Source: Lachnospiraceae bacterium (lineage in GTDB: Bacteria; Bacillota; Clostridia; Lachnospirales; Lachnospiraceae). Taken from it: a stretch of 64,000 nt of DNA. Below the pieces are notes generated by a model. That model did not search any database. It saw only the letters and a program-made list of their open reading frames with translations, and was not told the origin of the DNA. The position numbers were made by a program, and so were the translations under genes. The first letter of the stretch is position 1. The number at the start of each line of letters is the position of its first letter. Shown piece by piece: positions 36,162 to 45,187 of the stretch. Location: NCBI GenBank assembly GCA_003979345.1, contig RYVZ01000007.1, positions 50,520 through 114,519 on the forward strand, written 5' to 3'.

Positions 36162-37475
36162 ATGAAATGTCAGAACAAATGGATACGCGCGGCGATTCCG
36201 GCGCTTTTGCTGCATTGCAGCATTGGTACGGTATACTGCTGGTCGATCTTCAGTGAGGAAATTGCAAAATATATCGGTTTTTCCAAGGGTGCGACAGAAT
36301 GGGCGTTCAGCTTTGCCATCTTTTTCCTTGGTATGTCCGCTGCTTTTTTAGGGAACGTCGTGGAAAAGGATATTCACAAGTCGTCCCTGATCGCGGCAAT
36401 CTGCTTTGCACTCGGCATGGCGGGAACCGGATTTTTCATCTATTACGGCGGCGCGCATAAGGGAAGCGCGCTGGCACTGATCGGTATCTATGTGTGCTAC
36501 GGATTTATTATGGGTATCGGTCTTGGTACCGGCTATCTGTCACCTGTTAAGACGCTGATGCTTTGGTTTCAGGACAGGAAAGGTCTTGCAACCGGTCTTG
36601 CCGTTGCAGGCTTCGGTGCCGCAAAGGCGATCGCGAGTCCGATCATGCAGGCAATGCTTGATAATCTGGGAGACGGCGGCATTTGGAAAATGTTCCTCAT
36701 TTTAGCGGTCGTTTATTTTGTCATGATGTTTGTGGGACACCTGCTTTTGGCGAAGCCCGAAGGCTGGCATGAACCTCAGAAAAAGGAAAAAGGGCAGGGG
36801 ATCCTTGCCACGATCAAAACGAGACCCGTTGCGAATTACATAGGCATCTGGCTCATGTTCTACATTAACATTACCTGCGGTCTTGCATTGATCTCGCAGG
36901 AAAAGATGATCGTAAAATGTATCGGGCTTGCCGGTTTTGCCGGCATCATTTCCACGGTGTCGGCTGTCTTTAATGCAGGCGGACGTCTTGGCTTTTCGGC
37001 ATGGGCGGACTCTATGAAAGACCGGAATACGGTTTATAAGATTATCTTTGTACTTTCTATTGTCTTTACCGCACTCGTGATCCTGACGGGCGGCATCAAG
37101 AACGGAGAGGGAAATGTGCTGCTCATCATTCTCGTACTTGCACTGATCTTTGTTGTCAATGCGGGGTATGGCGGCGGCTTTTCCAATGTGCCGACACTGC
37201 TTTCCGATCATTATGGAATGGGAAGTATCAGCGCGATCCACGGTATTACGTTGTCGGCGTGGGCATTTGCGGGTCTGACCGGTAATCAGATGGCAACATG
37301 GATCGTCAATACATTCGGAACGCCTGTTGACATCGAACATGCACTGTCTGACGGAACGGTGGAGATATTGACGGTCAACCCGACAGGGTATCAGTATGTG
37401 CTGTATGCGACGGTGGTTCTTTATCTTGTGGCACTGCTGATCAGTCTTTTTATGGTACGTCCCGCCAAGAAATGA
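36162..37475 (+). CDS. OFA-family MFS transporter (oxalate/formate antiporter type)
   Basis: About 437 residues and twelve membrane helices. The N-terminal IPALLLHCSIGTVYCWSIFSE is the OFA-family signature, and GYLSPVKTLMLWFQDRKGLA the MFS loop 2-3 region. OFA proteins exchange carboxylates or take up amino acids or sugars; the substrate is unknown. The start at 36162 has GGGGAG 11 bases upstream; an earlier ATG at 36141 is less well placed. Confidence 0.88.
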   Translation: MKCQNKWIRAAIPALLLHCSIGTVYCWSIFSEEIAKYIGFSKGATEWAFSFAIFFLGMSAAFLGNVVEKDIHKSSLIAAICFALGMAGTGFFIYYGGAHKGSALALIGIYVCYGFIMGIGLGTGYLSPVKTLMLWFQDRKGLATGLAVAGFGAAKAIASPIMQAMLDNLGDGGIWKMFLILAVVYFVMMFVGHLLLAKPEGWHEPQKKEKGQGILATIKTRPVANYIGIWLMFYINITCGLALISQEKMIVKCIGLAGFAGIISTVSAVFNAGGRLGFSAWADSMKDRNTVYKIIFVLSIVFTALVILTGGIKNGEGNVLLIILVLALIFVVNAGYGGGFSNVPTLLSDHYGMGSISAIHGITLSAWAFAGLTGNQMATWIVNTFGTPVDIEHALSDGTVEILTVNPTGYQYVLYATVVLYLVALLISLFMVRPAKK

Positions 37476-37535
37476 AGTTTCTTGCGGTCATGATAAAACT
37501 ATGTTAAAATATCTATATATTTTGGGACGGAACGG

Positions 37536-37991
37536 ATGACGATGGAAGAAATCAAAGGAACAGAGGAAATCATCAAAACTTATAAAGAAGATGTGGAGAA
37601 GCTTGCAAAGTATATTCCGTGGCTTGAGACGAAGAGCGGGAACGACGTGGTATCCAGTTACCGTGCGGAGCAGTCTACATTTTCGTTTCCGGTATATGAC
37701 AGCACGCTGATGTCGCTTGTCAAAGAGGCACAGAAGACAAAACTCATGAATCGGAATTATCATTATACCTATTCACGGTACCGGATCAAGACGGTCAAAG
37801 AAGAGCTGGGGCTCATACATGGAGCGACGATCAGGGAATTTGGGGTTTTGTGCGACATCCTTTCCAAATATGTGCTCGGTGGAATGACAAGGGCGCATAT
37901 ATGGAGAGAAGGCGTAGAAAAACGGATATTTCTTGAAGTGCTTACCAAACTCAAAGAACTGATCGAGTTTTGGGATAAGCCGCTCGCGTAA
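37536..37991 (+). CDS. Conserved hypothetical protein (DUF6508-like)
   Basis: 151 residues, soluble and mostly helical (EIIKTYKEDVEKLAKYIPWL; LEVLTKLKELIEFWD). It resembles clostridial DUF6508 proteins with a WLETK..V..Y pattern; function unknown. It lies between the OFA carrier and the TetR gene, 60 bases after the former. Confidence 0.65.
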   Translation: MTMEEIKGTEEIIKTYKEDVEKLAKYIPWLETKSGNDVVSSYRAEQSTFSFPVYDSTLMSLVKEAQKTKLMNRNYHYTYSRYRIKTVKEELGLIHGATIREFGVLCDILSKYVLGGMTRAHIWREGVEKRIFLEVLTKLKELIEFWDKPLA

Positions 37992-38073
37992 AGAACGGAT
38001 TTGCGCGGGCATTTACGGCGCGGACGGAGGCGTTTGGCACAGACGCGGCAGGTTAGGAAGGGTATTGTATTAA

Positions 38074-38661
38074 ATGGGCGAAAAGTCATTATTGAAGAAA
38101 GAATATATATTGCAAAAGGCAAGAGAAGTGTTTTCGGAAAAGGGTTATCGGGCGGTTACCATGAAGGACGTTGTAGATGCCTGTGAGATCAGCCGGGGCG
38201 GACTTTATCTGTATTTTGACAGCACGAGAGAATTGTTTCTGACAGTATTAAAAAAAGAATCGGAGGAAGCGGATGACATCTTTTCGCGTGAGATCCAAGA
38301 AGATGCGACGGCCGCCGATATCCTCACCCTGTTTTTGAAGGAGCAGAAAAAGGAACTCCTGCGAAAAAAGAACACACTGACCGTTGCAATCTATGAATTC
38401 TTTTTCTGTTATCAGGTACCCAAAAAAGAAAATGTGCTGCGGCAGCAATTTGATACGGCGGTCAAAGTTTTGGAGGTGCTCTTAAAGACCGGTGTGGAGA
38501 GCGGAGAGTTTGTATGTGCCAATCCGAAAGCGATGGCGCGGCATATCATGCTGATACTGGAAGGATTAAAGATAGCCTCCTGTTCCATGGGGATCACTGA
38601 GGAAATGATCGATGAGGAGCTTTTGATCATTATGCAGAGTATAACAAAAGAAGACCAATAA
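38074..38661 (+). CDS. TetR-family transcriptional regulator
   Basis: 195 residues. HTH region EYILQKAREVFSEKGYRAVT then MKDVVDACEISRGGLYLYF, a standard TetR DNA-binding domain, and a ligand-binding C-terminal domain. Its target is not evident; purL follows after a terminator. The likely partner could be the upstream hypothetical or OFA gene. Confidence 0.9.
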   Translation: MGEKSLLKKEYILQKAREVFSEKGYRAVTMKDVVDACEISRGGLYLYFDSTRELFLTVLKKESEEADDIFSREIQEDATAADILTLFLKEQKKELLRKKNTLTVAIYEFFFCYQVPKKENVLRQQFDTAVKVLEVLLKTGVESGEFVCANPKAMARHIMLILEGLKIASCSMGITEEMIDEELLIIMQSITKEDQ

Positions 38662-38679
38662 CAATGCAAAAGTGACAAA

Positions 38680-38712
38680 GAGGGTTTGCCGGAATCAGCA
38701 AACTCTTTTTTC
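38680..38712 (+). terminator. Terminator after TetR gene
   Basis: GAGGGTTTGC-CGGAATCA-GCAAACTC followed by six T residues, starting 19 bases after the TetR stop. Confidence 0.8.
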
Positions 38713-38753
38713 AAAACAGGAAACTAATGGGAAGAAAGGGACAGGTACTAGGT

Positions 38754-41700
38754 ATGAGTGAGGTAAGGCGTATTTATGTGGAAAAGAAGCAGCCATATGC
38801 AGCGGCGGCAAAGGAACTGACGGAGGATATCCGCAGCTATCTCGGAATGGGCGGTGTACGGAATGTGCGCATGCTGATCCGTTATGATGTGGAGAACGTA
38901 TCCGATGAGGTGTTCGAACAGGCATGCCGGACTGTGTTCTGTGAGCCGCCTGTTGATCTGCTCTACCGTGAAACGATCGAGGTGCCTGAGGGTGCGCGGG
39001 TGTTCAGCGTGCAGTATCTGGCCGGGCAGTTCGACCAGAGGGCGGATTCCGCAGTGCAGTGTGTCCGTTTCCTGAAAGAGGATGAGGAGCCGATCATCAA
39101 GACGGCTGTCACTTATATTGTGGAAGGCGATGTGACGGATGAACAGATGGAAAGGATCAAGGCATACTGTATCAACCCTGTAGATTCTCAGGAAACAGGC
39201 TTAGAGAAACCGGACACGCTGAAAGTCGAGTATGCAGAGCCGGATGATGTGGCGGTTCTTTCCGATTTTACGACAATGGAGGAGGAATCCTTTCATGCGC
39301 TTTATGATTCGCTCGGTCTGGCGATGACGTATGAGGATTTTCTGCATATCCGCAAGTATTTTGGCGGTGAGGAACACCGTGACCCGACGATGACCGAAAT
39401 CCGCGTGCTTGATACTTACTGGTCCGATCATTGCCGTCATACGACGTTTTCGACGGAATTAAAAGATATAACATTCGGAGACGGAGCTTATCGTACCCCG
39501 ATCGAGAAATCCTATCAGAACTATCTGGAAGCGCGCGGCGAACTGTATGCCGGACGCAGCGATAAATTTGTCTGCCTCATGGATTTGGCGCTCATGGCGA
39601 TGCGTAAGCTGAAGGCAGAGGGTAAACTGGAAGATATGGAAAAGTCGGACGAGATCAACGCCTGCTCGATCGTCGTGCCGGTTGAGGTTGACGGAAAAGA
39701 GGAGGAGTGGCTTGTCTTTTTCAAAAATGAGACGCACAATCACCCGACGGAGATAGAACCGTTCGGCGGCGCGGCGACCTGCCTTGGCGGCGCGATCCGC
39801 GATCCGCTCTCGGGCAGAGGCTATGTTTATCAGGCAATGCGTATTACCGGTGCGGCGGATCCCACTCTACCGGTTGAGCAGACCCTGAAAGGCAAGCTTT
39901 CCCAGAAAAAGCTTGTGCGCGGTGCGGCCAGCGGCTACTCTTCTTACGGTAATCAGATCGGGCTTGCGACAGGCTATGTGAAAGAGGTATACCATCCCGA
40001 TTATGTGGCGAAGCGAATGGAGATCGGCGCCGTCATGGGCGCAGCGCCGAGAAAACATGTGATCCGTGAAAATTCCGACCCGGAGGATGTGATCATTCTG
40101 CTCGGCGGGCGTACGGGACGCGACGGATGCGGCGGTGCGACCGGTTCCTCAAAAGTGCATACGACGCAGTCCTTAACGACATGCGGCGCGGAGGTGCAGA
40201 AAGGAAACGCACCGACGGAGCGCAAGATCCAGCGCCTGTTCCGCAGACCTGAAGTGACGCGCATCATTAAAAAATGCAACGATTTCGGGGCGGGTGGCGT
40301 ATCGGTCGCGATCGGCGAGCTTGCGGACGGCCTTCGTGTGGATCTGGATAAAGTGCCAAAAAAATACGCGGGACTGGACGGTACGGAGCTTGCGATCTCC
40401 GAATCCCAGGAGCGTATGGCAGTCGTTGTTTCGCCGGAGAATGTGGATGAATTTCTTTCCTATGCGGCGGAGGAGAATTTGGAGGCGGTCAAGGTCGCGG
40501 TCGTGACGAAAGAGCCGCGTTTGGTGCTCACATGGCGCGGAAAAGAGATCGTGAATCTGGCAAGAGCGTTTCTTGACACGAACGGCGCGCATCAGGAAAC
40601 GGCGGTCAGGGTCGAGATCCCTGACGAGAGCGGAAACTATCTGAAGAAGACGGCGATTCCCGATGTGGAAAAAGCCTTAAAGGACGGCGATGTGCGCGGC
40701 GCATGGCTTGCAACACTGGGAGATCTGAACGTCTGCTCACAGAAGGGGCTTGTGGAGATGTTTGACTCCTCGATCGGCGCGGGCAGTGTCTATATGCCTT
40801 ACGGAGGGAAGTATCAGCTCACGGAGACGCAGACAATGGTTGCCAAGCTGCCGGCGCTTGAGGGCAAAACCGACACCGTCACCATGATGAGCTACGGATT
40901 TGACCCGTATTTATCGAGCTGGAGCCCCTATCACGGAGCGGTTTATGCCGTAACGCAGTCTTTGAGCAAGATCGTGGCGGCGGGCGGTGATTACCGCAAG
41001 GTGCGCTTTACCTTTCAGGAATATTTCAGGCGCATGACGAAGGAGCCTTCGCGCTGGAGCCAGCCGTTTGCGGCGCTGCTCGGTGCTTACGACGCGCAGA
41101 TCGGCTTCGGACTGCCTTCAATCGGCGGTAAGGACAGTATGTCCGGCACGTTTAACGAGATCGACGTGCCGCCGACACTCGTATCGTTTGCGGTCGATGT
41201 GGCTCATGAAAAGAATATTATCACGCCGGAACTGAAAAAGGCTGGCAATCTGCTTATCAAATTTACATTGGAAAAAGACGAGTATGACCTTCCGGTTTAT
41301 GACAGGGTGATGTCGCTGTATGATGCGGTCGCAAAAGCGATCGCGGATGGCGCGATCGTGTCGGCATACACAATTGACGCTTACGGAGTGGCTGCGGCAG
41401 TATCGAAGATGGCATTCGGAAACGGGCTCGGCGTGCGCATTTTTGACGACGTTCCCGCAGGATCGCTGTTTGCAAACGAGATCGGAAATCTGATTGCGGA
41501 AGTTCCGGGGGACCGGATTGAAGAGATTGCGATTCCGTATGAGAAGATCGGCGAAGTGACCGGAAAAGATTTCGTCTGCGGCACCGTGGTCCTTTCTTCG
41601 GAAGACGCGCTTGCAAAGTGGAAAGGCAGGCTGGAGCGCGTATTCCCGACAAAAGCGGAAAAAGGAACCGAGTCTGTGAAGACCGGTCTGTACCGCGCGG

Positions 41701-42530
41701 ACAGCATTCACGTATGCGAAAACAAAGTTGCCAGACCGACCGTGTTTATTCCTGTATTTCCGGGGACAAACTGTGAATATGACAGCGCGAAGGCATTTGA
41801 GCGCGCTGGTGCGGATGTGATCACGAAAGTATTCCGCAATCTGACGGCTAAGGATATCCGTGAATCCGTTTCGGAGTTCGAAAAAGCGATCGCTAAGGCA
41901 CAGATCATCATGTTTCCGGGAGGCTTCTCGGCGGGTGACGAACCGGACGGAAGTGCGAAATTCTTTGCGACCGCGTTCCGCAACGCGAAGCTCAAAGAAG
42001 CGGTCGAGAAGCTCTTAAATGAGAGGGACGGCTTGGCACTCGGCATCTGTAACGGTTTTCAGGCGCTGATCAAATTAGGGCTCGTGCCTCACGGTGAGAT
42101 CGTCGGACAGGATGAGAATTCTCCGACGCTGACATTTAACACGATCAACCGCCATATTTCCAAGATGGCTTATATCAAGGTCGTATCCAATCTGTCGCCG
42201 TGGCTGGCGGGCGCGGAACTGGGGAGTACTTATGTAAACCCGGCGTCCCATGGAGAGGGACGTTTCGTCGCTCCCGCAGAATGGGTTGAGAAGCTCTTTG
42301 CAAACGGACAGGTGGCGACGCAGTATGCGGACCCTGAAGGAAACGTATCCATGGACGAAGAGTGGAATATCAATGGTTCTTACCGGGCAATCGAGGGAAT
42401 TACTTCTCCTGACGGACGTGTATTCGGAAAAATGGCACATTCGGAACGCCGCGGCGAAAGCGTTGCGATCAATATTTACGGAGAGCAGGACTTAAAGATC
42501 TTTGAGTCGGGCGTGCGGTATTTCAAGTAA
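38754..42530 (+). CDS. purL: Phosphoribosylformylglycinamidine synthase (fused large type)
   Basis: About 1258 residues, close to the ~1295 of E. coli PurL. It makes FGAM from FGAR, glutamine and ATP in purine synthesis. The N-terminal and two AIRS-like ATP-binding domains (NETHNHPTEIEPF; GGKDSMSGTF) are followed by a glutaminase domain with GGFSAGDEPDGSAKF and the nucleophile Cys in GICNGFQALI, so PurQ is fused in. The start is ambiguous: ATG 38754 (MSEVRRIYVEKK) matches family N-termini; ATG 38727 adds 9 residues. No other pur gene is adjacent and no purine riboswitch was seen. Confidence 0.95.
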   Translation: MSEVRRIYVEKKQPYAAAAKELTEDIRSYLGMGGVRNVRMLIRYDVENVSDEVFEQACRTVFCEPPVDLLYRETIEVPEGARVFSVQYLAGQFDQRADSAVQCVRFLKEDEEPIIKTAVTYIVEGDVTDEQMERIKAYCINPVDSQETGLEKPDTLKVEYAEPDDVAVLSDFTTMEEESFHALYDSLGLAMTYEDFLHIRKYFGGEEHRDPTMTEIRVLDTYWSDHCRHTTFSTELKDITFGDGAYRTPIEKSYQNYLEARGELYAGRSDKFVCLMDLALMAMRKLKAEGKLEDMEKSDEINACSIVVPVEVDGKEEEWLVFFKNETHNHPTEIEPFGGAATCLGGAIRDPLSGRGYVYQAMRITGAADPTLPVEQTLKGKLSQKKLVRGAASGYSSYGNQIGLATGYVKEVYHPDYVAKRMEIGAVMGAAPRKHVIRENSDPEDVIILLGGRTGRDGCGGATGSSKVHTTQSLTTCGAEVQKGNAPTERKIQRLFRRPEVTRIIKKCNDFGAGGVSVAIGELADGLRVDLDKVPKKYAGLDGTELAISESQERMAVVVSPENVDEFLSYAAEENLEAVKVAVVTKEPRLVLTWRGKEIVNLARAFLDTNGAHQETAVRVEIPDESGNYLKKTAIPDVEKALKDGDVRGAWLATLGDLNVCSQKGLVEMFDSSIGAGSVYMPYGGKYQLTETQTMVAKLPALEGKTDTVTMMSYGFDPYLSSWSPYHGAVYAVTQSLSKIVAAGGDYRKVRFTFQEYFRRMTKEPSRWSQPFAALLGAYDAQIGFGLPSIGGKDSMSGTFNEIDVPPTLVSFAVDVAHEKNIITPELKKAGNLLIKFTLEKDEYDLPVYDRVMSLYDAVAKAIADGAIVSAYTIDAYGVAAAVSKMAFGNGLGVRIFDDVPAGSLFANEIGNLIAEVPGDRIEEIAIPYEKIGEVTGKDFVCGTVVLSSEDALAKWKGRLERVFPTKAEKGTESVKTGLYRADSIHVCENKVARPTVFIPVFPGTNCEYDSAKAFERAGADVITKVFRNLTAKDIRESVSEFEKAIAKAQIIMFPGGFSAGDEPDGSAKFFATAFRNAKLKEAVEKLLNERDGLALGICNGFQALIKLGLVPHGEIVGQDENSPTLTFNTINRHISKMAYIKVVSNLSPWLAGAELGSTYVNPASHGEGRFVAPAEWVEKLFANGQVATQYADPEGNVSMDEEWNINGSYRAIEGITSPDGRVFGKMAHSERRGESVAINIYGEQDLKIFESGVRYFK

Positions 42531-42623
42531 TAAAAAAAGAGTGCATGGTGATCCGATGTCAATCACAGCGACAGAGTTAAAAATAATCCGGGTAAGTATT
42601 TGGCATTGTCAGAGACAAACGTT

Positions 42624-42663
42624 CAAATATTGATTGGTATGTGCGCCAAAGTGCGCAAGGGGT
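42624..42663. repeat. 40-bp dispersed repeat, copy 1
   Basis: CAAATATTGATTGGTATGTG-CGCCAAAGTGCGCAAGGGGT, 36 of 40 bases identical by eye to 59673-59712. It lies upstream of a HAD gene. In one frame both copies read QILI-x-M-x-AKVR-x-G. Confidence 0.75.
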
Positions 42664-42732
42664 ATAATAGTAAAAGTCGTAATGAAAAAGAGGCGGCGGA
42701 AGCTGTTATGAAACAAACAGGGAGAGAAAGTT

Positions 42733-43413
42733 ATGTCAACTACTATGTCAACTCGAATCAAGCATCACCCCATACAGGCGGACAGCATTATTTTTGATGT
42801 GGATGGCACGATCTGGGATTCACGCGATACGGTCGTAAAGGCATGGAATGCGGTCATGGAGCGCGAGTATCCGGAAAAAGGTGCGTTTCCCAAAGAGTTT
42901 TTGACGGGGCTGTTCGGAAAGACGATGGAGGACATTGCCGCCGCGTTGTTTCCGGAACTGGAGGGAAAGGCGCGTGACGAGATGGCAGAGCGCTGTTTTC
43001 AATATGAGAACGAACTGCTTGAAGAGATGCCCGGTGTTGTATATGAAGGTGTGAAAGAGACAATGGAACATCTTACGAAAGAGTTTTCGCTTTTTATTGT
43101 CAGCAACTGCCAGTGCGGTTATATTGAAGCGTGCATGAAGGGGGCGGGCATCACGGGGCTGATCACCGACCATCTCTGCTATGGTGACACGCTTGCGCCG
43201 AAAAGCGAAACACTCCGTCGCCTGATCGAAAAACATGGCTTAAAGCAGCCGGTCTATGTCGGGGATACGCAGGGGGATGCGGATGCCTGTAAAGAGGCGG
43301 GCGTACCGATGATCTTTGTGACTTACGGGCTCGGAGAGGTAGAAGATCCTCAGATTTCCATTGATTCCATGCGAGAACTTCCCAACATAGTTGAACGATG
43401 TACAATATGTTAG
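42733..43413 (+). CDS. HAD hydrolase (PGPase-like)
   Basis: 226 residues. Motif I IIFDVDGTIWDS, motif II IVSNCQCGY, motif III APKSETLRR and motif IV VYVGDTQGDADACKEAG are intact. Small phosphatase of the Gph/PgmB group, substrate unknown. GGGAGAG lies 6 bases upstream of ATG 42733; ATG 42745 is an alternative. It is monocistronic with a strong terminator. Confidence 0.9.
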   Translation: MSTTMSTRIKHHPIQADSIIFDVDGTIWDSRDTVVKAWNAVMEREYPEKGAFPKEFLTGLFGKTMEDIAAALFPELEGKARDEMAERCFQYENELLEEMPGVVYEGVKETMEHLTKEFSLFIVSNCQCGYIEACMKGAGITGLITDHLCYGDTLAPKSETLRRLIEKHGLKQPVYVGDTQGDADACKEAGVPMIFVTYGLGEVEDPQISIDSMRELPNIVERCTIC

Positions 43414-43478
43414 CAGGCAAGCAAAACAGGGTATTTGGGAGAAACGCCGGGACATTACAATAGCAGGAATCCGAACAT

Positions 43479-43513
43479 AAAAGGAGCAGAGGCAGATAGC
43501 CTCTGCTCCTTTT
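43479..43513. terminator. Strong bidirectional terminator
   Basis: AAAAGGAGCAGAGGC-AGATA-GCCTCTGCTCCTTTT, a perfect 15-base stem between the convergent HAD and HxlR genes. Confidence 0.9.
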
Positions 43514-43566
43514 GACGTGGCGGATGGCCGACAGGAACCTTACGAAAGGATATTTGTCCTGATAAA

Positions 43567-43899
43567 CTAAAGCCGATTGCGTTCTCCCCATTCGCACATT
43601 CCATCCAAAATGGGCATAAGAGATTTTCCGCGTTCTGTTAAACTGTACTCGACTTTGGGTGGGATTTGTGGATATTCTTTTCTGTGAACCAGCTGGTCAG
43701 CTTCTAACTCTTTCAGTGTAGAACTCAAGGTTTTATAGGAAATCTCCCCAATATATTTTTTCATTTCATTGAAACGCACGACCTTAAATTCCGTCAAAGT
43801 ATAAAGGATTATCATTTTGTATTTTCCATTGATTAAAGACAAGGTATAGCTAAAGCCAGTGTCGTTGAGGCACTCTTGTGAGATGCAACGCTCGTTCAT
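43567..43899 (-). CDS. HxlR-family transcriptional regulator
   Basis: 110 residues. The winged helix reads GKYKMIILYTLTEFKVVRFN, then LSSTLKELEADQLVHRKEY and PPKVEYSLTERGKSLMPIL, all HxlR hallmarks; Cys residues near the N-terminus (RCISQECLNDTG) fit a thiol-redox sensor. The start at 43899 has GGAGGAAAG upstream. It is divergent from a flavodoxin-like reductase gene, the usual HxlR target, and should respond to electrophile or redox stress. Confidence 0.93.
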   Translation of the reverse strand: MNERCISQECLNDTGFSYTLSLINGKYKMIILYTLTEFKVVRFNEMKKYIGEISYKTLSSTLKELEADQLVHRKEYPQIPPKVEYSLTERGKSLMPILDGMCEWGERNRL

Positions 43900-43918
43900 A
43901 GTACACTTTCCTCCGGGT

Positions 43919-43982
43919 AAGTATCGCACTTGTATGTGCATACTTGATTTTACTTCAATTCTTGCTACAATGATACTATCAT
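43919..43982. promoter_or_regulatory. HxlR/flavodoxin divergent promoter with dyads
   Basis: Promoter TTGATT (43944-43949), 16-base spacer, TACAAT (43966-43971) for the reductase. AAGTATCGCAC..GTGCATACTT (43919-43945) is an inverted repeat with one bulge next to the -35, and ATGATA-C-TATCAT (43970-43982) overlaps the start region. Either could bind HxlR. Confidence 0.6.
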
Positions 43983-44024
43983 ATGTGGGCAAAGTCAAGC
44001 CCACGAAACCAGGAGGTATTTTAC

Positions 44025-44570
44025 ATGAGCAAAAAAATTGTTGTTATTACTGGCAGCCCTCGAAAGAAAGGTAACAGCTTTGCTATGACAGATGCGTTCA
44101 TCCAAGCGGCGGAGACAAAAGGTCATACTGTCACCCGATTTGACGCTGCTCTGAAAAATGTGGGTGGCTGCCGGGCTTGCGAGACTTGCTTTAAGACTGG
44201 AAAAGCCTGCTCCTTTGATGATGATTTTAATACGATTGCTCCCGCCATTTTAGAGGCTGATGCAGTGGTTTTCTCTATGCCTGTGTACTGGTATTCCATT
44301 CCTGCACAAATCAAAGGGGTCATTGACCGCCTGTTCTCTTTTGTAGTGGGGGGAAAGGATATTGCAGGTAAAGAGTGCGCGGTTATTGCCTGTTGTGAAG
44401 AAGATGATATGTCCGTTTTTGACGGTGTGCGCGTCCCCATGGAACGCTCTGCCGCGCTGATGAAGTGGAAGATGGTGGGCGAGGTTTTAGTTCCGGAAGT
44501 ATTGAACGCTGGCGACATTGAAAAGACAGACGGCTGCGCACAGGCGGCGGCTTTAGCGGAGAAGTTTTAA
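44025..44570 (+). CDS. Flavodoxin-like NAD(P)H-dependent FMN reductase
   Basis: 181 residues. ITGSPRKKGNS binds the FMN phosphate, and CRACETCFKTGKAC with MPVYWYSIPAQIKGVIDR is the NADPH-dependent FMN reductase pattern. AGGAGG lies 8 bases before the ATG at 44025. It is probably a redox-stress oxidoreductase under the divergent HxlR regulator. Confidence 0.92.
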   Translation: MSKKIVVITGSPRKKGNSFAMTDAFIQAAETKGHTVTRFDAALKNVGGCRACETCFKTGKACSFDDDFNTIAPAILEADAVVFSMPVYWYSIPAQIKGVIDRLFSFVVGGKDIAGKECAVIACCEEDDMSVFDGVRVPMERSAALMKWKMVGEVLVPEVLNAGDIEKTDGCAQAAALAEKF

Positions 44571-44784
44571 GGAGTGAGAAAGATTGTGCTTGCTGAAGGA
44601 AAAACCGCAGTGTCTGCCGCTTATGAATTGAGCAAATCCATAAGTTAAATAAATTCTAAATCTGGCGCGCGACGGCAAAAGAAAAAAGCCGTCGTACAGC
44701 AGAGGACTTCCCTCGCGCTTATCCTGAAACGGCGGCTTTTGAAAAATATTACGGAGAACGGAACCGCCCATTTACCGAACTATT

Positions 44785-44874
44785 GCAATCGGATATAAAG
44801 ATGCTCATAGTCTGCCTGTCGCCGGCAAGAGATTTATTGAATATCTGCAAGCTCATTTAGCAGAATTACCATGA
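44785..44874 (+). pseudogene. LysR C-terminal remnant
   Basis: A startless frame reads AIGYKDAHSLPVAGKRFIEY then LQAHLAELP and a stop. The PVAGKRFIEYL ending is like LysR effector domains. The 5' part is missing. A hairpin CGACGGC..GCCGTCG (about 44668-44695) lies just upstream. Confidence 0.4.
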
Positions 44875-45076
44875 TAAAATAGCGGAATTGTTTTATGCGA
44901 TGTCCGGCAAAGAGATCACGGCTGATATGTTTGAGACGGGCGAATACCTTGATTTGGTGAAAGACATTACCGCGGCGTTGACGCAGTATCAGATCCCGTA
45001 TGAATACATTGCTTGCGGGCATTCCGGCCATGGACTGCAGAACGACAACGCAGAATATGAAGAGCACCATGCTGGT
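44870..45076 (+). pseudogene. Alpha/beta-hydrolase C-terminal remnant
   Basis: Startless frame with ITAALTQYQIPYEYIACGHS then GHGLQNDNAEYEE, like the catalytic-His tail of acyl hydrolases. It is in frame with carA, so a naive long start at 44888 would add it to carA; the carA family start is 45188. Confidence 0.5.
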
Positions 45077-45092
45077 ACTATTTTACCACGCG

Positions 45093-45139
45093 ATAGGGCG
45101 CGAACGGTTGTTGAAGCCGGACGCGCCCTATGCTATAAT
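45093..45139 (+). promoter_or_regulatory. carAB promoter overlapped by an inverted repeat
   Basis: TTGAAG (45111-45116), 17-base spacer, TATAAT (45134-45139). ATAGGGCGCG (45093-45102) and CGCGCCCTAT (45122-45131) are perfect complements flanking and overlapping the spacer, so this may be an operator. No regulator is identified. Confidence 0.6.
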
Positions 45140-45187
45140 AAATTGATTATGGACGACTATGGATTTTGGAAGGGAACGAATACGCGA

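Noticed and set aside
42600..42797. A 65-residue frame before the HAD gene
   Set aside because: No ribosome site, overlaps the HAD start, and its core belongs to a dispersed 40-bp repeat.
44888..45187. A 100-residue N-terminal extension of carA
   Set aside because: The extension is a hydrolase remnant in the same frame; the promoter at 45111-45139 lies inside it and the CarA family start is at 45188.
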